From the NCBI RefSeq assembly GCF_022179285.1, contig NZ_BPQO01000009.1, forward strand, positions 62,001 through 126,000: a DNA stretch of 64,000 bases, read 5' to 3'. Source of the stretch: Methylobacterium hispanicum (GTDB taxonomy: Bacteria; Pseudomonadota; Alphaproteobacteria; Rhizobiales; Beijerinckiaceae). Both the position numbers and the translations under genes were made by a program. This document shows positions 1-9,110 of the stretch, piece after piece (the first letter of the stretch is position 1; each line of letters opens with the position of its first letter). Under the pieces are notes generated by a model, which was not told the origin of the DNA, did no database searches, and saw nothing but the letters and a program-made list of their open reading frames with translations.

Positions 1-58
1 CCCCCGTCAGACGTGGAGCGGCCGGGCCTCGGCGCGCCGCGCGGATACCGGAGGCTTC

Positions 59-556
59 ATGACGGCGTCGTCCAGCCCGCCCGGCCACAACGCGATGCCG
101 CGGGTGGCCGACGTCTGCGGCGACGACGCCGACGTGCTCGCCCTGTCGGTCGTCCGCTTCGTGGCCGCCGGCTACATGACGCGCGACGTGGCCTGCTGGG
201 ACGCGGCCTTCGATGGGGCCGAGCGCCTGCTCGGGCCCGACGAGGGCGGGCGCTTCGTCGCCTGCGCGGTCGGGATCGTGCGCGCGCTGCGGGCGGAGCG
301 GGACCGGGACTGGTCCTTCATGCCCGCGACCTGCTGCCGCGTCACCGGGCACGAATGCGCCCTGGTCGGGTTGATCGGCCGCGGCCGGCGCTGCCTCTGG
401 GAGGAGGTGGCGCAGGGTGCGGCCGAGATCACCGGCCGGTCCGAGGCGCCCCGGCTCGTGGCGGCGCTGCGGGCGGCCGTCGCGGCGATCGACGCGGCGG
501 CGGACCGGCTCGGGCCCGGTCCGCAGCGCAGGCCGGCAGGTCAGGCCCTGCACTGA
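59..556 (+). CDS. Hypothetical cysteine-containing protein
   Basis: An open frame of 165 residues that I do not recognise. It has no signal peptide or membrane segment. It carries seven cysteines, including an adjacent pair in ATCCRV near residue 90 and others in VACWD, HECALV and RRCLW, so metal binding or a redox role is possible but unproven. The C-terminal third is alanine-rich and probably helical. The ATG follows a purine-rich GGAGG-like stretch. The next gene on the same strand starts 65 bases downstream. No function is proposed. Confidence 0.6.
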   Translation: MTASSSPPGHNAMPRVADVCGDDADVLALSVVRFVAAGYMTRDVACWDAAFDGAERLLGPDEGGRFVACAVGIVRALRAERDRDWSFMPATCCRVTGHECALVGLIGRGRRCLWEEVAQGAAEITGRSEAPRLVAALRAAVAAIDAAADRLGPGPQRRPAGQALH

Positions 557-621
557 GTCTGAGGCCGGCCCCGTGCGGACCTCGGAACGGGTTCGAGACG
601 CGAGAGGATGATGGAACGGTG

Positions 622-1137
622 ATGGTCGCAGAGCAGGTGTCGGGGCGGGGCGCGGGGAGACGGCGCGGCCCGGGTGTAGGGTGCGGCTCCGTCGCATCCG
701 GCTTGGCTGCGCTCGGCCTCACCGTCGCGCTCGCCGGCGCCGCCGCGGCCCAGGACGCGGCCGGAGCGGGCGCGCCGGCCGCCGCGGGGGCGCCGATCCG
801 GCTCCAGCTCAACCGGCTGGAAGCCTCCGGCGAGGCCTGCCGCGCGACCGTGGTGATCGACAACCTCAAGGGCGGCGCGATCAAGTCCTACAAGGTCGAT
901 CTCTTCGCCTTCGACACCGAGGGGGTGGCGCAGAAGCGGGTCGCGGTCGAGCTCGGGCCGCTGCCCGCCCGCAAGACCACCGTGAAGCTGTTCGATTTCG
1001 CTGGCCTCACTTGCCCGAAGATCGGCCGCGTCCTCCTGAACGACGTGCTGGCCTGCGAGGGCGGCGAGGGCGGCCGGGAGGGATGCCTGGAGCGCACCGA
1101 GACCGAGACGAAGGCCGGCGTTCCCCTCGATCGCTGA
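622..1137 (+). CDS. Exported hypothetical protein upstream of exbB
   Basis: A 171-residue protein. I start it at the ATG just after the GTG at 619, since upstream codons only overlap the preceding gene. The N-terminus is basic (SGRGAGRRRG) and followed by a hydrophobic Ala/Leu/Gly stretch ending near AAAAQDAA, like a Sec or Tat signal peptide with cleavage around residue 50. The mature part (LQLNRLEASGEACRATVVID) has four cysteines that could form two disulfides in the periplasm. It sits about 150 bases before exbB and may be linked to envelope energisation by context only. I do not recognise the family. Confidence 0.65.
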   Translation: MVAEQVSGRGAGRRRGPGVGCGSVASGLAALGLTVALAGAAAAQDAAGAGAPAAAGAPIRLQLNRLEASGEACRATVVIDNLKGGAIKSYKVDLFAFDTEGVAQKRVAVELGPLPARKTTVKLFDFAGLTCPKIGRVLLNDVLACEGGEGGREGCLERTETETKAGVPLDR

Positions 1138-1285
1138 GCCGAACTCAGGCCGCCGCGGGCTCCGAGGCCGCGGCGGCCGACCCGACGACCCAGGGCTGCC
1201 CGGCGCGGACGCGCCCGGCGGCCGGAAGCCATTGCGCGCATGCGAGCTTGGCCGCAACCCGACCCGATGACCTGAGGAGCCCCCG

Positions 1286-1987
<702 letters not shown>

Positions 1988-2122
1988 CGCCCCCCGTTTC
2001 GGCGGGCGTCGCACGCCCGCCCCCGGCCCCGCCCCGGCATCCGGTGCGGCGGGGTCTCCCGCAATGCAAGTTCGTGCGCGGCGCCCGCGGATTCGGGCGG
2101 CCGCCAGTCCGGAGGACGCCCG

Positions 2123-2596
2123 ATGGCGATGGGTTCGATCCGCGCGAGCGGGGGCGACGACGAGGACGGCCTCGACGCGACCCCGATGTCCGAGATCAAC
2201 GTCACCCCGATGGTCGACGTTATGCTGGTGCTGCTGATCATCTTTATGGTGGCAGCCCCCCTGATGACGACCGGCGTGCCGGTGCAGCTCCCCAAGACCG
2301 CTGCCGCCAAGGTGGCGCAGTCGAAGAAGCCGATGGAGGTCACCGTCGACAAGGAGGGCCAGCCCTCCATCGCCAAGGAGGTCTTCACCACCGAGGGGCT
2401 GACGGCGCGGCTCAGGGCGATGGCGGCTGAGGACAAGGACCAGGTCGTGCTGGTGCGCGGCGACCGCGACGTGCCCTACGGCAAGGTCATGGAGGTGATG
2501 GGCCTCGTGGGCCAGGCGGGCTTCACCAAGGTGTCGCTGATCGCGCAGTCGCCGGGCGGCGCCGCGGCGCCCGCTGGCGGCGGGGCGGCGCGCTGA
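2123..2596 (+). CDS. exbD: ExbD/TolR-family energiser
   Basis: Partner of ExbB, 157 residues, one N-terminal membrane helix and a periplasmic domain. The helix (about residues 31-48) begins with the conserved INVTPMVDVMLVLL motif. Asp32 within it corresponds to the essential membrane aspartate of ExbD/TolR. The periplasmic part includes VLVRGDRDVPYGKVMEVM, typical of the family. The tail is Gly/Ala-rich. A GGAGG ribosome site precedes the ATG, and the stop is 4 bases before the tonB start, so translation is probably coupled. Confidence 0.93.
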   Translation: MAMGSIRASGGDDEDGLDATPMSEINVTPMVDVMLVLLIIFMVAAPLMTTGVPVQLPKTAAAKVAQSKKPMEVTVDKEGQPSIAKEVFTTEGLTARLRAMAAEDKDQVVLVRGDRDVPYGKVMEVMGLVGQAGFTKVSLIAQSPGGAAAPAGGGAAR

Positions 2597-2600
2597 TCCG

Positions 2601-3650
2601 ATGAGTGGTACGTCCATGCCCGCCGGGTCCGATCTCGCCGGCCTCGCGCCGGACGGGCCGGGGAATCGGCCGTCCGGGCTCGCCGCGGCCTTCCTCGTCG
2701 CGTTCGCCCTGCACGCCGCCGCGCTCGTCGCCGTCGCCTTCCTGCGCCTCGCGCCGCCCGCTCCCCCCGGCGAGCAGCAGGTCACGGTCGATCTCGCGCC
2801 CCTGATGACCGAGGCCCAGACCGAGTCGGTGCTGGAGACCCAGGCCGCGGCCGAGACGCCGCCGGAGCAGCAGCCCACCGAGGAGCCGGTCGAGGAGGCG
2901 ACGACCCCGCCCCCGCCGCCCGAGGTCGCCGAGGTCAAGCCGGAGGAGACGCCCGCCGAGGCCCCACCGCAGACCCAGGCCCTGACCGAGGCGCCGCCGG
3001 ACGCCCAGCCGATCGAGCCGGAGAGCCAGGTCATCACCTCGACCGCGCCCGACACCGAGCCGCTGGCACCCCCGCCGCCGACCGTCGCCGAGGCCCCGAA
3101 GCCGGTCGAGCCCGAGAAGCCGAAGCCGGATCTGGCCAAGCTCAAGGCGGAGCGCGAGGCCAAGCTGAAGGCTCAGCGCGAGGCCAAGAAGCGCGAGGAG
3201 AAGCGCGAGGAGATGCTGGAGAAGCGCCGCGAGGAGCTGCGCGAGGCCAAGCTGAAGGCGGCCCGCGAGGCGCGCGCGCGGGAATCCCGCGCCGCCGACG
3301 GCGCCGAGCGCGCCTCCGCGGCCTCCTCGCGCCAGAACACCGCCGGCCGCGCGGCGGCGGGCAGCGACCCGAGCGCGATGCGCCAGTGGACGGGCGCGAT
3401 CAGCGCGGCGATCCACGGCCGCATGAACCCGGGTGCGGCCGCCGGCACCGGCGGCGGCACGGCGGTCGTGCGCTTCACCGTGATGCGCTCGGGCGCGGTG
3501 ACGAGTGCCGGGCTCGCCCGCAGCAGCGGCGTCGGCCCGATCGACAGCGCGGCGCTCGGCGCGGTGCGCGGCAGCCTGCCGGCGGCCCCCGCCGGCGTGA
3601 ACCAGGCCAGCCTGACGGTGACGATCCCGCTCAATTACCGGGTGCGCTGA
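2601..3650 (+). CDS. tonB: Energy transducer TonB
   Basis: A 349-residue TonB-type protein that spans the periplasm and transmits energy to outer-membrane receptors. One membrane anchor lies near residues 28-47 (AAAFLVAFALHAAALVAVAF). A long Pro/Glu-rich linker follows (about 60-175), then a Lys/Glu/Arg-rich segment with a strong coiled-coil look (about 176-232). The C-terminal domain (about 255-349) has the TonB pattern GTAVVRFTVMRSGAV and ends in SLTVTIPLNYRVR. The charged coiled segment makes it longer than the 240-residue E. coli protein and somewhat TolA-like in layout. No receptor gene is adjacent. Confidence 0.9.
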   Translation: MSGTSMPAGSDLAGLAPDGPGNRPSGLAAAFLVAFALHAAALVAVAFLRLAPPAPPGEQQVTVDLAPLMTEAQTESVLETQAAAETPPEQQPTEEPVEEATTPPPPPEVAEVKPEETPAEAPPQTQALTEAPPDAQPIEPESQVITSTAPDTEPLAPPPPTVAEAPKPVEPEKPKPDLAKLKAEREAKLKAQREAKKREEKREEMLEKRREELREAKLKAAREARARESRAADGAERASAASSRQNTAGRAAAGSDPSAMRQWTGAISAAIHGRMNPGAAAGTGGGTAVVRFTVMRSGAVTSAGLARSSGVGPIDSAALGAVRGSLPAAPAGVNQASLTVTIPLNYRVR

Positions 3651-3758
3651 GCCCGGCACGCCCGGCTCACGCACTCGTGTGGCGGGCGCGCCGGAACCAC
3701 GCCCCCCGAAACGGCTTGGCAGCGCGGCGCGACCGGCGCCGCGCGTGTCGAGACCCCC

Positions 3759-5096
3759 ATGATCGCTGCTGCAGGTGCGGGCTCCGAGTCCCGCGCGCCC
3801 TCCGCCCGCGTGCTGCGCGGGCTCGACGCGCTCAACTTCTTCCTCGCCGACGTGCGCGACGGCCTCGGGCCCTACCTGGCGATCTACCTGCTGGCCGTGC
3901 GCGGGCCGGACCAGGGCTGGAACGAGGCGACGATCGGCCTCGTCATCACGATCTCGGGCATCGCCGGGCTGATCGCCCAGACCCCGGCCGGCGCCCTCAT
4001 CGATCGCACCAGGGCCAAGCGGCTCGTGGTGATCGCGGCGGCCGTCGCCGTGACGCTGAGCTCGCTCGCCCTGCCCTTCATCCAGAGCTTCTGGCTCGTT
4101 GCCGCCACCCAGTCGGTCGCCGGCATCGCGGGCGCGATCTTCCCGCCCGCGCTCGCCGCCATCACGCTGGGCGTCGTCGGGCCGAAGGCCTTCGCCCGGC
4201 GCATCGGCCGCAACGAGGGCTTCAACCACGCGGGCAACGCCGTCTCGGCGGCGATCGCGGGCGCCACCGCCTACTTCTTCGGGCCCATCGTGGTGTTCTG
4301 GCTGATGGCGCTCCTCGCGGCCGCATCGATCGGCGCGATGCTGATGATCCCGGCGCGGGCCATCGACGACGACCTGGCGCGCGGCCTCGACCACCCGGAG
4401 GGCGCGGACGACGCGGCGCCCTCGGGCCTCGGCGCGCTCGTCCAGAACCGCACCCTGCTGCTCTTCGCGCTCCTCTGCGCCGCCTTCCACCTCGCCAACG
4501 CGGCGATGCTGCCGTCCGTCGGCCAGCTCCTCACCAAGCTCTCGGGCAAGGACCACGCGACCTCGCTCATCGCGGTCTGCATCGTGGCGGCGCAGTGCGT
4601 GATGGTGCCGGTGGCGGTCTTCGTGGGCGCGCGCGCCGACGCGATCGGCCGCAAGCCGATCTTCCTCGCGGCCTTCGGCGTGCTGGCGCTGCGCGGCGTG
4701 CTCTACACATTCTCCGACAACCCGTTCTGGCTCGTCGGCGTGCAGCTCCTCGACGGGATCGGGGCCGGGGTCTACGGCGCGCTCTTCCCCGTGGTGGTGG
4801 CGGACCTCACCCGCGGCACCGGCCGCTTCAACGCCGCGCAGGGCGCGGTCGCCACCGCGCAGGGGCTCGGCGCCGCCTTCAGCGCGACGCTCGCGGGCGC
4901 GCTCATCGTCTGGGCCGGGTTCTCGGCGGCCTTCCTGGCGCTGGCCGGGATCGCGGGCCTCGCCTTCCTGGCCTACCTGCTGCTGATGCCCGAGACCTAC
5001 GGCTACACGCCGCCGGGGGCCAAGCCGGATGGAAGGCCGGACGGACGGTCCGGCAGCGCGCCGGGATCCCGGCCCCTCGCGACCGCCTCGGCCTGA
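3759..5096 (+). CDS. MFS transporter
   Basis: A 445-residue protein with about twelve predicted membrane helices, in the major facilitator superfamily. The loop after the second helix reads GALIDRTRAKRL, matching the superfamily motif between helices 2 and 3; a related motif ARADAIGRKP occurs in the second half. A hydrophilic central loop (about residues 205-225, Asp-rich) divides two six-helix halves. The substrate cannot be told from sequence; the pattern recalls drug or organic-acid exporters. The C-terminal 35 residues are Gly/Pro/Ser-rich and cytoplasmic. It is 108 bases from tonB and could be separately transcribed. Confidence 0.85.
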   Translation: MIAAAGAGSESRAPSARVLRGLDALNFFLADVRDGLGPYLAIYLLAVRGPDQGWNEATIGLVITISGIAGLIAQTPAGALIDRTRAKRLVVIAAAVAVTLSSLALPFIQSFWLVAATQSVAGIAGAIFPPALAAITLGVVGPKAFARRIGRNEGFNHAGNAVSAAIAGATAYFFGPIVVFWLMALLAAASIGAMLMIPARAIDDDLARGLDHPEGADDAAPSGLGALVQNRTLLLFALLCAAFHLANAAMLPSVGQLLTKLSGKDHATSLIAVCIVAAQCVMVPVAVFVGARADAIGRKPIFLAAFGVLALRGVLYTFSDNPFWLVGVQLLDGIGAGVYGALFPVVVADLTRGTGRFNAAQGAVATAQGLGAAFSATLAGALIVWAGFSAAFLALAGIAGLAFLAYLLLMPETYGYTPPGAKPDGRPDGRSGSAPGSRPLATASA

Positions 5097-5346
5097 TCCC
5101 GCCCCGGAGACCGGGATCCCGCCGGACCCGCGCCCGCGGATTTCGCACCTGCGCCGAGGAATCTTGGCCGAAGCCTGGCCGTGAAACTCGCTTTTCCGGC
5201 AGGACGCCCTACATGAGGTGTGTCGCAGCCTTCCGGCGGTCCGCCCGCCGATGCGGCGCCACGGCCCGTCTTCCCCGCATCCGGGCCGAACCCGAACCAG
5301 CCGATCGTTGCGCGCGCCCAGCCCGCGGCGGCCAGAAAGGGACAGG

Positions 5347-5658
5347 ATGACCCACGATACCGACACCGAGATCGACGACGCGGACGAGGTGCGCGATCTC
5401 GAGGCGGAAGCCAAGGCCAAGGCCGAGAACCGCGCCGAGCGGGCGGAGCGTGCCGAGCGCATGGCCCGCGAGGGCGCGCAGGCGATGGCCGAGCATCACG
5501 CGCAGATCAAGGCCGTCGACGAGCGCACGACCCGCCTGCGGGCGCTGCGCCTCGCCAAGGAGGCCGCCGACGCGCAGGTCAAGGCCGCCGAGGACGCCGC
5601 CAAGGCCGAGGCGAAGGCCGCCAAGGCGAGCGCCAAGAAATCCGCCCGGAAGGCCTGA
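5347..5658 (+). CDS. Small Ala/Glu/Lys-rich coiled-coil protein (DUF6481-like)
   Basis: A 103-residue, highly charged protein made almost entirely of Ala, Glu, Lys and Arg, predicted to be one long helix or coiled coil. The start is the ATG at 5347 because an AAAGGGACAGG ribosome site lies just before it. The central part (RLRALRLAKEAADAQ) resembles small alphaproteobacterial proteins with many Lys/Ala repeats, and the tail (AKASAKKSARKA) is histone-like and basic. The opening ten residues are acidic, giving a charge gradient. Role unknown; nucleic-acid binding by the basic tail is a guess. It ends 7 bases before the next gene. Confidence 0.65.
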   Translation: MTHDTDTEIDDADEVRDLEAEAKAKAENRAERAERAERMAREGAQAMAEHHAQIKAVDERTTRLRALRLAKEAADAQVKAAEDAAKAEAKAAKASAKKSARKA

Positions 5659-5665
5659 CCGTCCC

Positions 5666-5911
5666 ATGTCCGACATGCGCAGCCGCCGCCCCGCCGACCC
5701 ACGCCGGGCGGCGGAGGCCGCCTTCAAGGCGGCTACCACCCGCAAGCCCGAGAGCCCGGCCCCGAGCACGCTCGCCGCGGCGCCCGGCGCGCGCGAGAGC
5801 GTGACGCTGCGCCTCGACAGCGCCGTGCTGGAGCATTTCCAGAAGGACGGGCCGGGCTGGCAGGACCGCATCAACGCGGCGCTGAAGACCCTCGTCCCGC
5901 GCGAGGGCTGA
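5666..5911 (+). CDS. BrnA-type antitoxin-like protein, solitary
   Basis: An 81-residue protein whose C-terminal half (SVTLRLDSAVLEHF, then GPGWQDRINAALKTLV) matches the ribbon-helix-helix DNA-binding pattern of the BrnA antitoxin family. The first 40 residues are basic and Ala/Pro-rich. BrnA normally neutralises the ribonuclease BrnT encoded immediately upstream and represses the operon. No BrnT-like gene is present: the upstream neighbour is a coiled-coil protein and the downstream one is YaiI-like on the opposite strand. It may be a free-standing regulator derived from an antitoxin, or pair with a toxin elsewhere. Confidence 0.7.
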   Translation: MSDMRSRRPADPRRAAEAAFKAATTRKPESPAPSTLAAAPGARESVTLRLDSAVLEHFQKDGPGWQDRINAALKTLVPREG

Positions 5912-5914
5912 TCC

Positions 5915-6376
5915 TCACCGCCCCCGGCGCAGCCGGTTCACCGCGCGGTCGAGCGCGCCCAGGAAGGCTGAGCGGTCCTGGCGGGTGAACGGCCGCGGGC
6001 CGCCCGTGATCACGCCTGCCTCGCGCAGATCCTGCATCAGGTTCCGGGTGGCCAGCGCCATCCCGACGGAGGATTCGCTGAACGGCTTGCCGTTCGGCGC
6101 GATCACGCTCGCGCCGGCCTTCACGCAGCGACTCGCGAGCGGCACGTCGGCCGTGACCACGATGGAGGCTGGCCCCGCCCGCTCGGCGATCCAGTCGTCG
6201 GCCGCGTCGAGGCCGTCGCCGACCACGACCCGCTGGATCCAGGGCTCCCGCGGCAGGTTGAGCGGGCTGTTGGCCACCACATAGACGTGCAGCCCGTAGC
6301 GGGCCGCGACCCGGAAGGTCTCGTCCTTCACCGGGCAGGCGTCGGCATCGACGTAGATCGCTGGCGTCGTGGTCAT
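5915..6376 (-). CDS. YaiI/YqxD family protein (DUF188)
   Basis: A 153-residue cytoplasmic protein of the UPF0178/YaiI family, a PIN-like fold of unknown function. The family hallmark [13 protein letters not shown] is at the N-terminus, and [25 protein letters not shown] and [14 protein letters not shown] follow in the usual order. The length is as expected. The conserved aspartates suggest metal-dependent nuclease ancestry, but no activity is established. It converges with the BrnA-like gene (3-base gap) and lies 10 bases downstream of a small membrane-protein gene on the same strand. Confidence 0.9.
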   Translation of the reverse strand: MTTTPAIYVDADACPVKDETFRVAARYGLHVYVVANSPLNLPREPWIQRVVVGDGLDAADDWIAERAGPASIVVTADVPLASRCVKAGASVIAPNGKPFSESSVGMALATRNLMQDLREAGVITGGPRPFTRQDRSAFLGALDRAVNRLRRGR

Positions 6377-6386
6377 GGCATGCCGC

Positions 6387-6578
6387 TCATCGCGCGCTCC
6401 TCGGCACGAGGCGCGCGGCGAAGCTCAGACCGATGAGGAGCGCGCCCAACGCGAACTGCCAGCGCTCGATATCTCCGCCGACCGAGATGACCACCGCGTG
6501 GCCGATCACCACGAGGCCCGCGAGCGGAAGCCCGAACCGGATCGCGGCCCGGAGGACCTGGAGCCGGGTTTCGCGCAT
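6387..6578 (-). CDS. Small two-helix membrane protein
   Basis: A 63-residue protein with two probable membrane helices (about residues 15-33, [17 protein letters not shown], and 40-56, [17 protein letters not shown]) and basic ends. Its ATG overlaps the stop codon of the adenylate cyclase gene by one base (TGATG), so it is very likely translationally coupled and may work with that membrane cyclase. I do not recognise a named family. Confidence 0.7.
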   Translation of the reverse strand: MRETRLQVLRAAIRFGLPLAGLVVIGHAVVISVGGDIERWQFALGALLIGLSFAARLVPRSAR

Positions 6579-7687
6579 CAGCGCTGCCCCGTGGCGGCCC
6601 GCAGGGGCGCGACGGCCGCCGCCTCCGCGCGGATCTCGGCCCGCGACACGGCCGGGGCGGCCTCGCGGGCCGCGCGTTCCAGGGTGGCGATGGCGAGCGG
6701 CTGGCCGCGCCCGCGCAGGGCGTGGGCGCCCAGCGAGCGGGCGCGGATGCCGGCGGGCAGCGCCGCCAAGCGGTCGAGCAGGTCCTGCGAGATCAGGATG
6801 CTGGTGCCGAGCGGCCGGCACAGGGCCTCGATCCGCGCCGTGACGTTCACCGCGTCCCCGAAATAGGCGATCTTGTGCCGATCGATGCCCACCTCCGCGG
6901 TCACGATCGGGCCGCCGTGCAGCGCCGCGCGCAGGCGCGGCACCGTGCCGAAGCGCGCCCGCCACGCCTCGGCGTCCCGCTCGATCCGGTCGAGCACGTC
7001 GAACACGCAAGCGACGCAGCGTGCCTTGTGCAGGCCGCGCTTCATCGGCCAGGTCACCATCGCCATGTCGCCGATATAGTCGTCGATCGAGCCGGCGTTG
7101 CGCCGTACCGGCTCGGCCAGCGCCGCGAACACGGCCGCGAGGTATTCCTGAGCGCGCAGGTCCCCGTGCGTCTCCGCGAAGGCGGTCGAGCCCATCACGT
7201 CGAGGAACAGGAAGATGCGCTCCTCCTCGACCGGCCGGTGGTAGCGGCCCACCATCAGGTTGATGAAGACCTCCGCGCCGATGAGGTCGCGCATGCGGAT
7301 CACGAAGACGAGGAGCGCCGAGACTGCCAGCGCGTAGGTGAGCACCCGGGGCGTGGTCCGCACCGCCTCGGCGAGCGGGTCCGCCGTCAGCCCGAAGGCC
7401 CACACCACGAGGCCGCCGAGCGCGTTGCCGGCCACGATCATCGCCACGTAGGCGAGTTCCGCCGCCGGCACGAAGACGCTCGCGGGCAGGCGCCGGATCC
7501 GGGCCTGGAGCCCGGCCAGGATCAGGCCGCGATCGAAGGCCAGCGCGGTCGCGCCGATGCAGAAGCCGTAGGCGAGGCCGGCGAACGGCGAGGCGCCGTC
7601 CGCGAAGACGAAGTTGTAGACGAGCCCTGCGCCCGCGCAGGCGAGGAGGATCAGCGCCCAGAACCAGCGATGCTGCGGCAGCATCAT
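6578..7687 (-). CDS. Membrane-anchored class III adenylate/guanylate cyclase
   Basis: A 369-residue protein with an N-terminal membrane region of about four to five helices (residues 8-135) and a C-terminal class III nucleotide cyclase domain (about 160-330), predicted to make cAMP. The first metal aspartate is in FLFLDVMGST, the second in YIGDMAMVTWP, and the transition-state Asn/Arg pair is in YFGDAVNVTARIE. The lysine that usually precedes the IGD motif is replaced by Asp (DDYIGD), as I recall for rhizobial cyclases of this type. No sensor domain other than the membrane part is visible. The small membrane protein gene overlaps its stop. Confidence 0.88.
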   Translation of the reverse strand: MMLPQHRWFWALILLACAGAGLVYNFVFADGASPFAGLAYGFCIGATALAFDRGLILAGLQARIRRLPASVFVPAAELAYVAMIVAGNALGGLVVWAFGLTADPLAEAVRTTPRVLTYALAVSALLVFVIRMRDLIGAEVFINLMVGRYHRPVEEERIFLFLDVMGSTAFAETHGDLRAQEYLAAVFAALAEPVRRNAGSIDDYIGDMAMVTWPMKRGLHKARCVACVFDVLDRIERDAEAWRARFGTVPRLRAALHGGPIVTAEVGIDRHKIAYFGDAVNVTARIEALCRPLGTSILISQDLLDRLAALPAGIRARSLGAHALRGRGQPLAIATLERAAREAAPAVSRAEIRAEAAAVAPLRAATGQR

Positions 7688-8095
7688 GCCCCCCGTGGCG
7701 TCCGGTGCCCGACGGAGATCCCAGCGGATTTCCGGGCGCTTCTCAAGAGGCCGCGCGCGGCGCGCGGCCCTGGACGAAAGTCCAACCCCGACGGCGGGGC
7801 CGGCCCATTGCTCACCGTCCCTTGATGGCGCGAATAAGGCGTCGGTCGCGCCGCGCGGCCGTCCGTGGCCAGGGCGCCGCCCGTTCGGGTCCGGCCCCGC
7901 GCGCGACGGACCATTGGTATCCCGGCGGCGCGGGGCTTAAGAGCACGAGGCGAGGGGCGGCTTGCGCCCGTGCGGGACGGGTGCCGGGCGACCGGATGCG
8001 CCCTCCCGCGCAGCGGGACCGCCCCCCGTGGCAGGGCCGGTATCTCGGCCGGGCCCTCCGCCGGGTTCTGGGGCCGCCAGCAGAGGGGCAGAGCG
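7688..8095. other. Divergent intergenic region, no gene seen
   Basis: About 400 bases between the divergent cyclase and aldo/keto reductase genes. It must contain promoters for both. I see GC-rich inverted repeats (for example around 7753-7772, CCGCGCGCGGCGCGCGG) but no RNA gene and no open frame with a credible ribosome site. A less GC-rich patch near 7910-7950 (TTGGTATCC and CTTAAGAGC) may be a promoter. Confidence 0.4.
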
Positions 8096-8935
8096 ATGCG
8101 GGCAAGAAGCTTCGGCGCCACCGGCATCTCCGTACCGGTGATCGGCCAGGGCACGTGGCGCATGGACGAGACCGGGCGCGCGGCATCGATCGCGGCCCTG
8201 CGGGCCGGGATCGATGCCGGCATGACGCATATCGACACCGCCGAGATGTACGACGACGCCGAATCCATCGTGGCAGAGGCGATCGCGGGTCTGCGGGAGG
8301 AGGTGTTCCTGGTCTCGAAGGTGGTGCCGGGCAACGCGACCCGGCGCGGCGTGGTGCGGGCCTGCGAGGCCTCGCTCCGGCGGCTCAAGACCGACCGGCT
8401 CGATAGCTACCTGCTGCACTGGCCGGGGCACCACCCGCTGGAGGAGACGATCGCCGGGTTCGAGGACCTGCGCCGGGACGGCAAGATCCTGTCCTGGGGC
8501 CTGAGCAACTTCGACGTGGAGGACCTCGACGCGGCGCTGCGCATCGCCGGCCCCTACCGGATCGCCTGCAACCAAGTGATCTACCATCTGGGCGAGCGGG
8601 CGATCGAGCACGCGGTCCTGCCCTGGTGCGCGCGGAACGGCGTGGCGCTGGTGGGCTACTCGCCCTTCGGCAGCGGCGAGTTCCCGGACCCGTCGAGCGC
8701 CGGGGGGCGGGTGCTCGCCGGCATCGCGGAGGCGCACGACACAACCCCTTACGGGGTGGCCCTCGCCTTCCTCACCCGGCTCGACAACACCTTCACGATC
8801 CCCAAGACCGTGCGGGCGTCGCGGGCCCTCGAGAACGCGGCCGCCGCCGACATCCGTCTCAACGCCGCCGAGATCGCCCTGATCGACGCGCATTTCCCGC
8901 GCGGCCCGCGCCCGCGCACCCTGCCGATGCTGTAG
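8096..8935 (+). CDS. Aldo/keto reductase
   Basis: A 279-residue NAD(P)H-dependent oxidoreductase of the aldo/keto reductase superfamily. The start is the ATG at 8096, preceded by GAGGGGCAGAG and giving the standard N-terminus GATGISVPVIGQGTW. The catalytic Asp and Tyr are in HIDTAEMYDDAE, the Lys in LVSKVVP and the His in YLLHWPGHHPLEE; the cofactor region includes IPKTVRASRALEN. This matches the YdbC/AKR12-like or 2,5-diketogluconate reductase subgroup, slightly shorter than the 300-330 residues of many members. The substrate is not predictable. Confidence 0.9.
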   Translation: MRARSFGATGISVPVIGQGTWRMDETGRAASIAALRAGIDAGMTHIDTAEMYDDAESIVAEAIAGLREEVFLVSKVVPGNATRRGVVRACEASLRRLKTDRLDSYLLHWPGHHPLEETIAGFEDLRRDGKILSWGLSNFDVEDLDAALRIAGPYRIACNQVIYHLGERAIEHAVLPWCARNGVALVGYSPFGSGEFPDPSSAGGRVLAGIAEAHDTTPYGVALAFLTRLDNTFTIPKTVRASRALENAAAADIRLNAAEIALIDAHFPRGPRPRTLPML

Positions 8936-9110
8936 GCTGCCGAGAAGCCGCCCGGAACGGGCGCAGCGCGCGAGACAGGGTGTGGACTTCTGTCCTCACA
9001 CCGGGCGAAAAAGCTTAGCGCCGTCCGCCCGCGTCACCGGGCTGTCGCAGCCGGCGTGGCGTGGTTCGGGCGCGGCCGGTTGCGGCGCCTGGTGCCGGCC
9101 CGCCCCGGAA

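Noticed and set aside
2523..5462. Very long minus-strand open frame (almost 1000 codons) opposite exbD, tonB and the MFS gene
   Set aside because: Typical antisense frame in high-GC DNA: Arg/Gly/Ala-rich with no domain, and the opposite strand encodes recognised proteins throughout.
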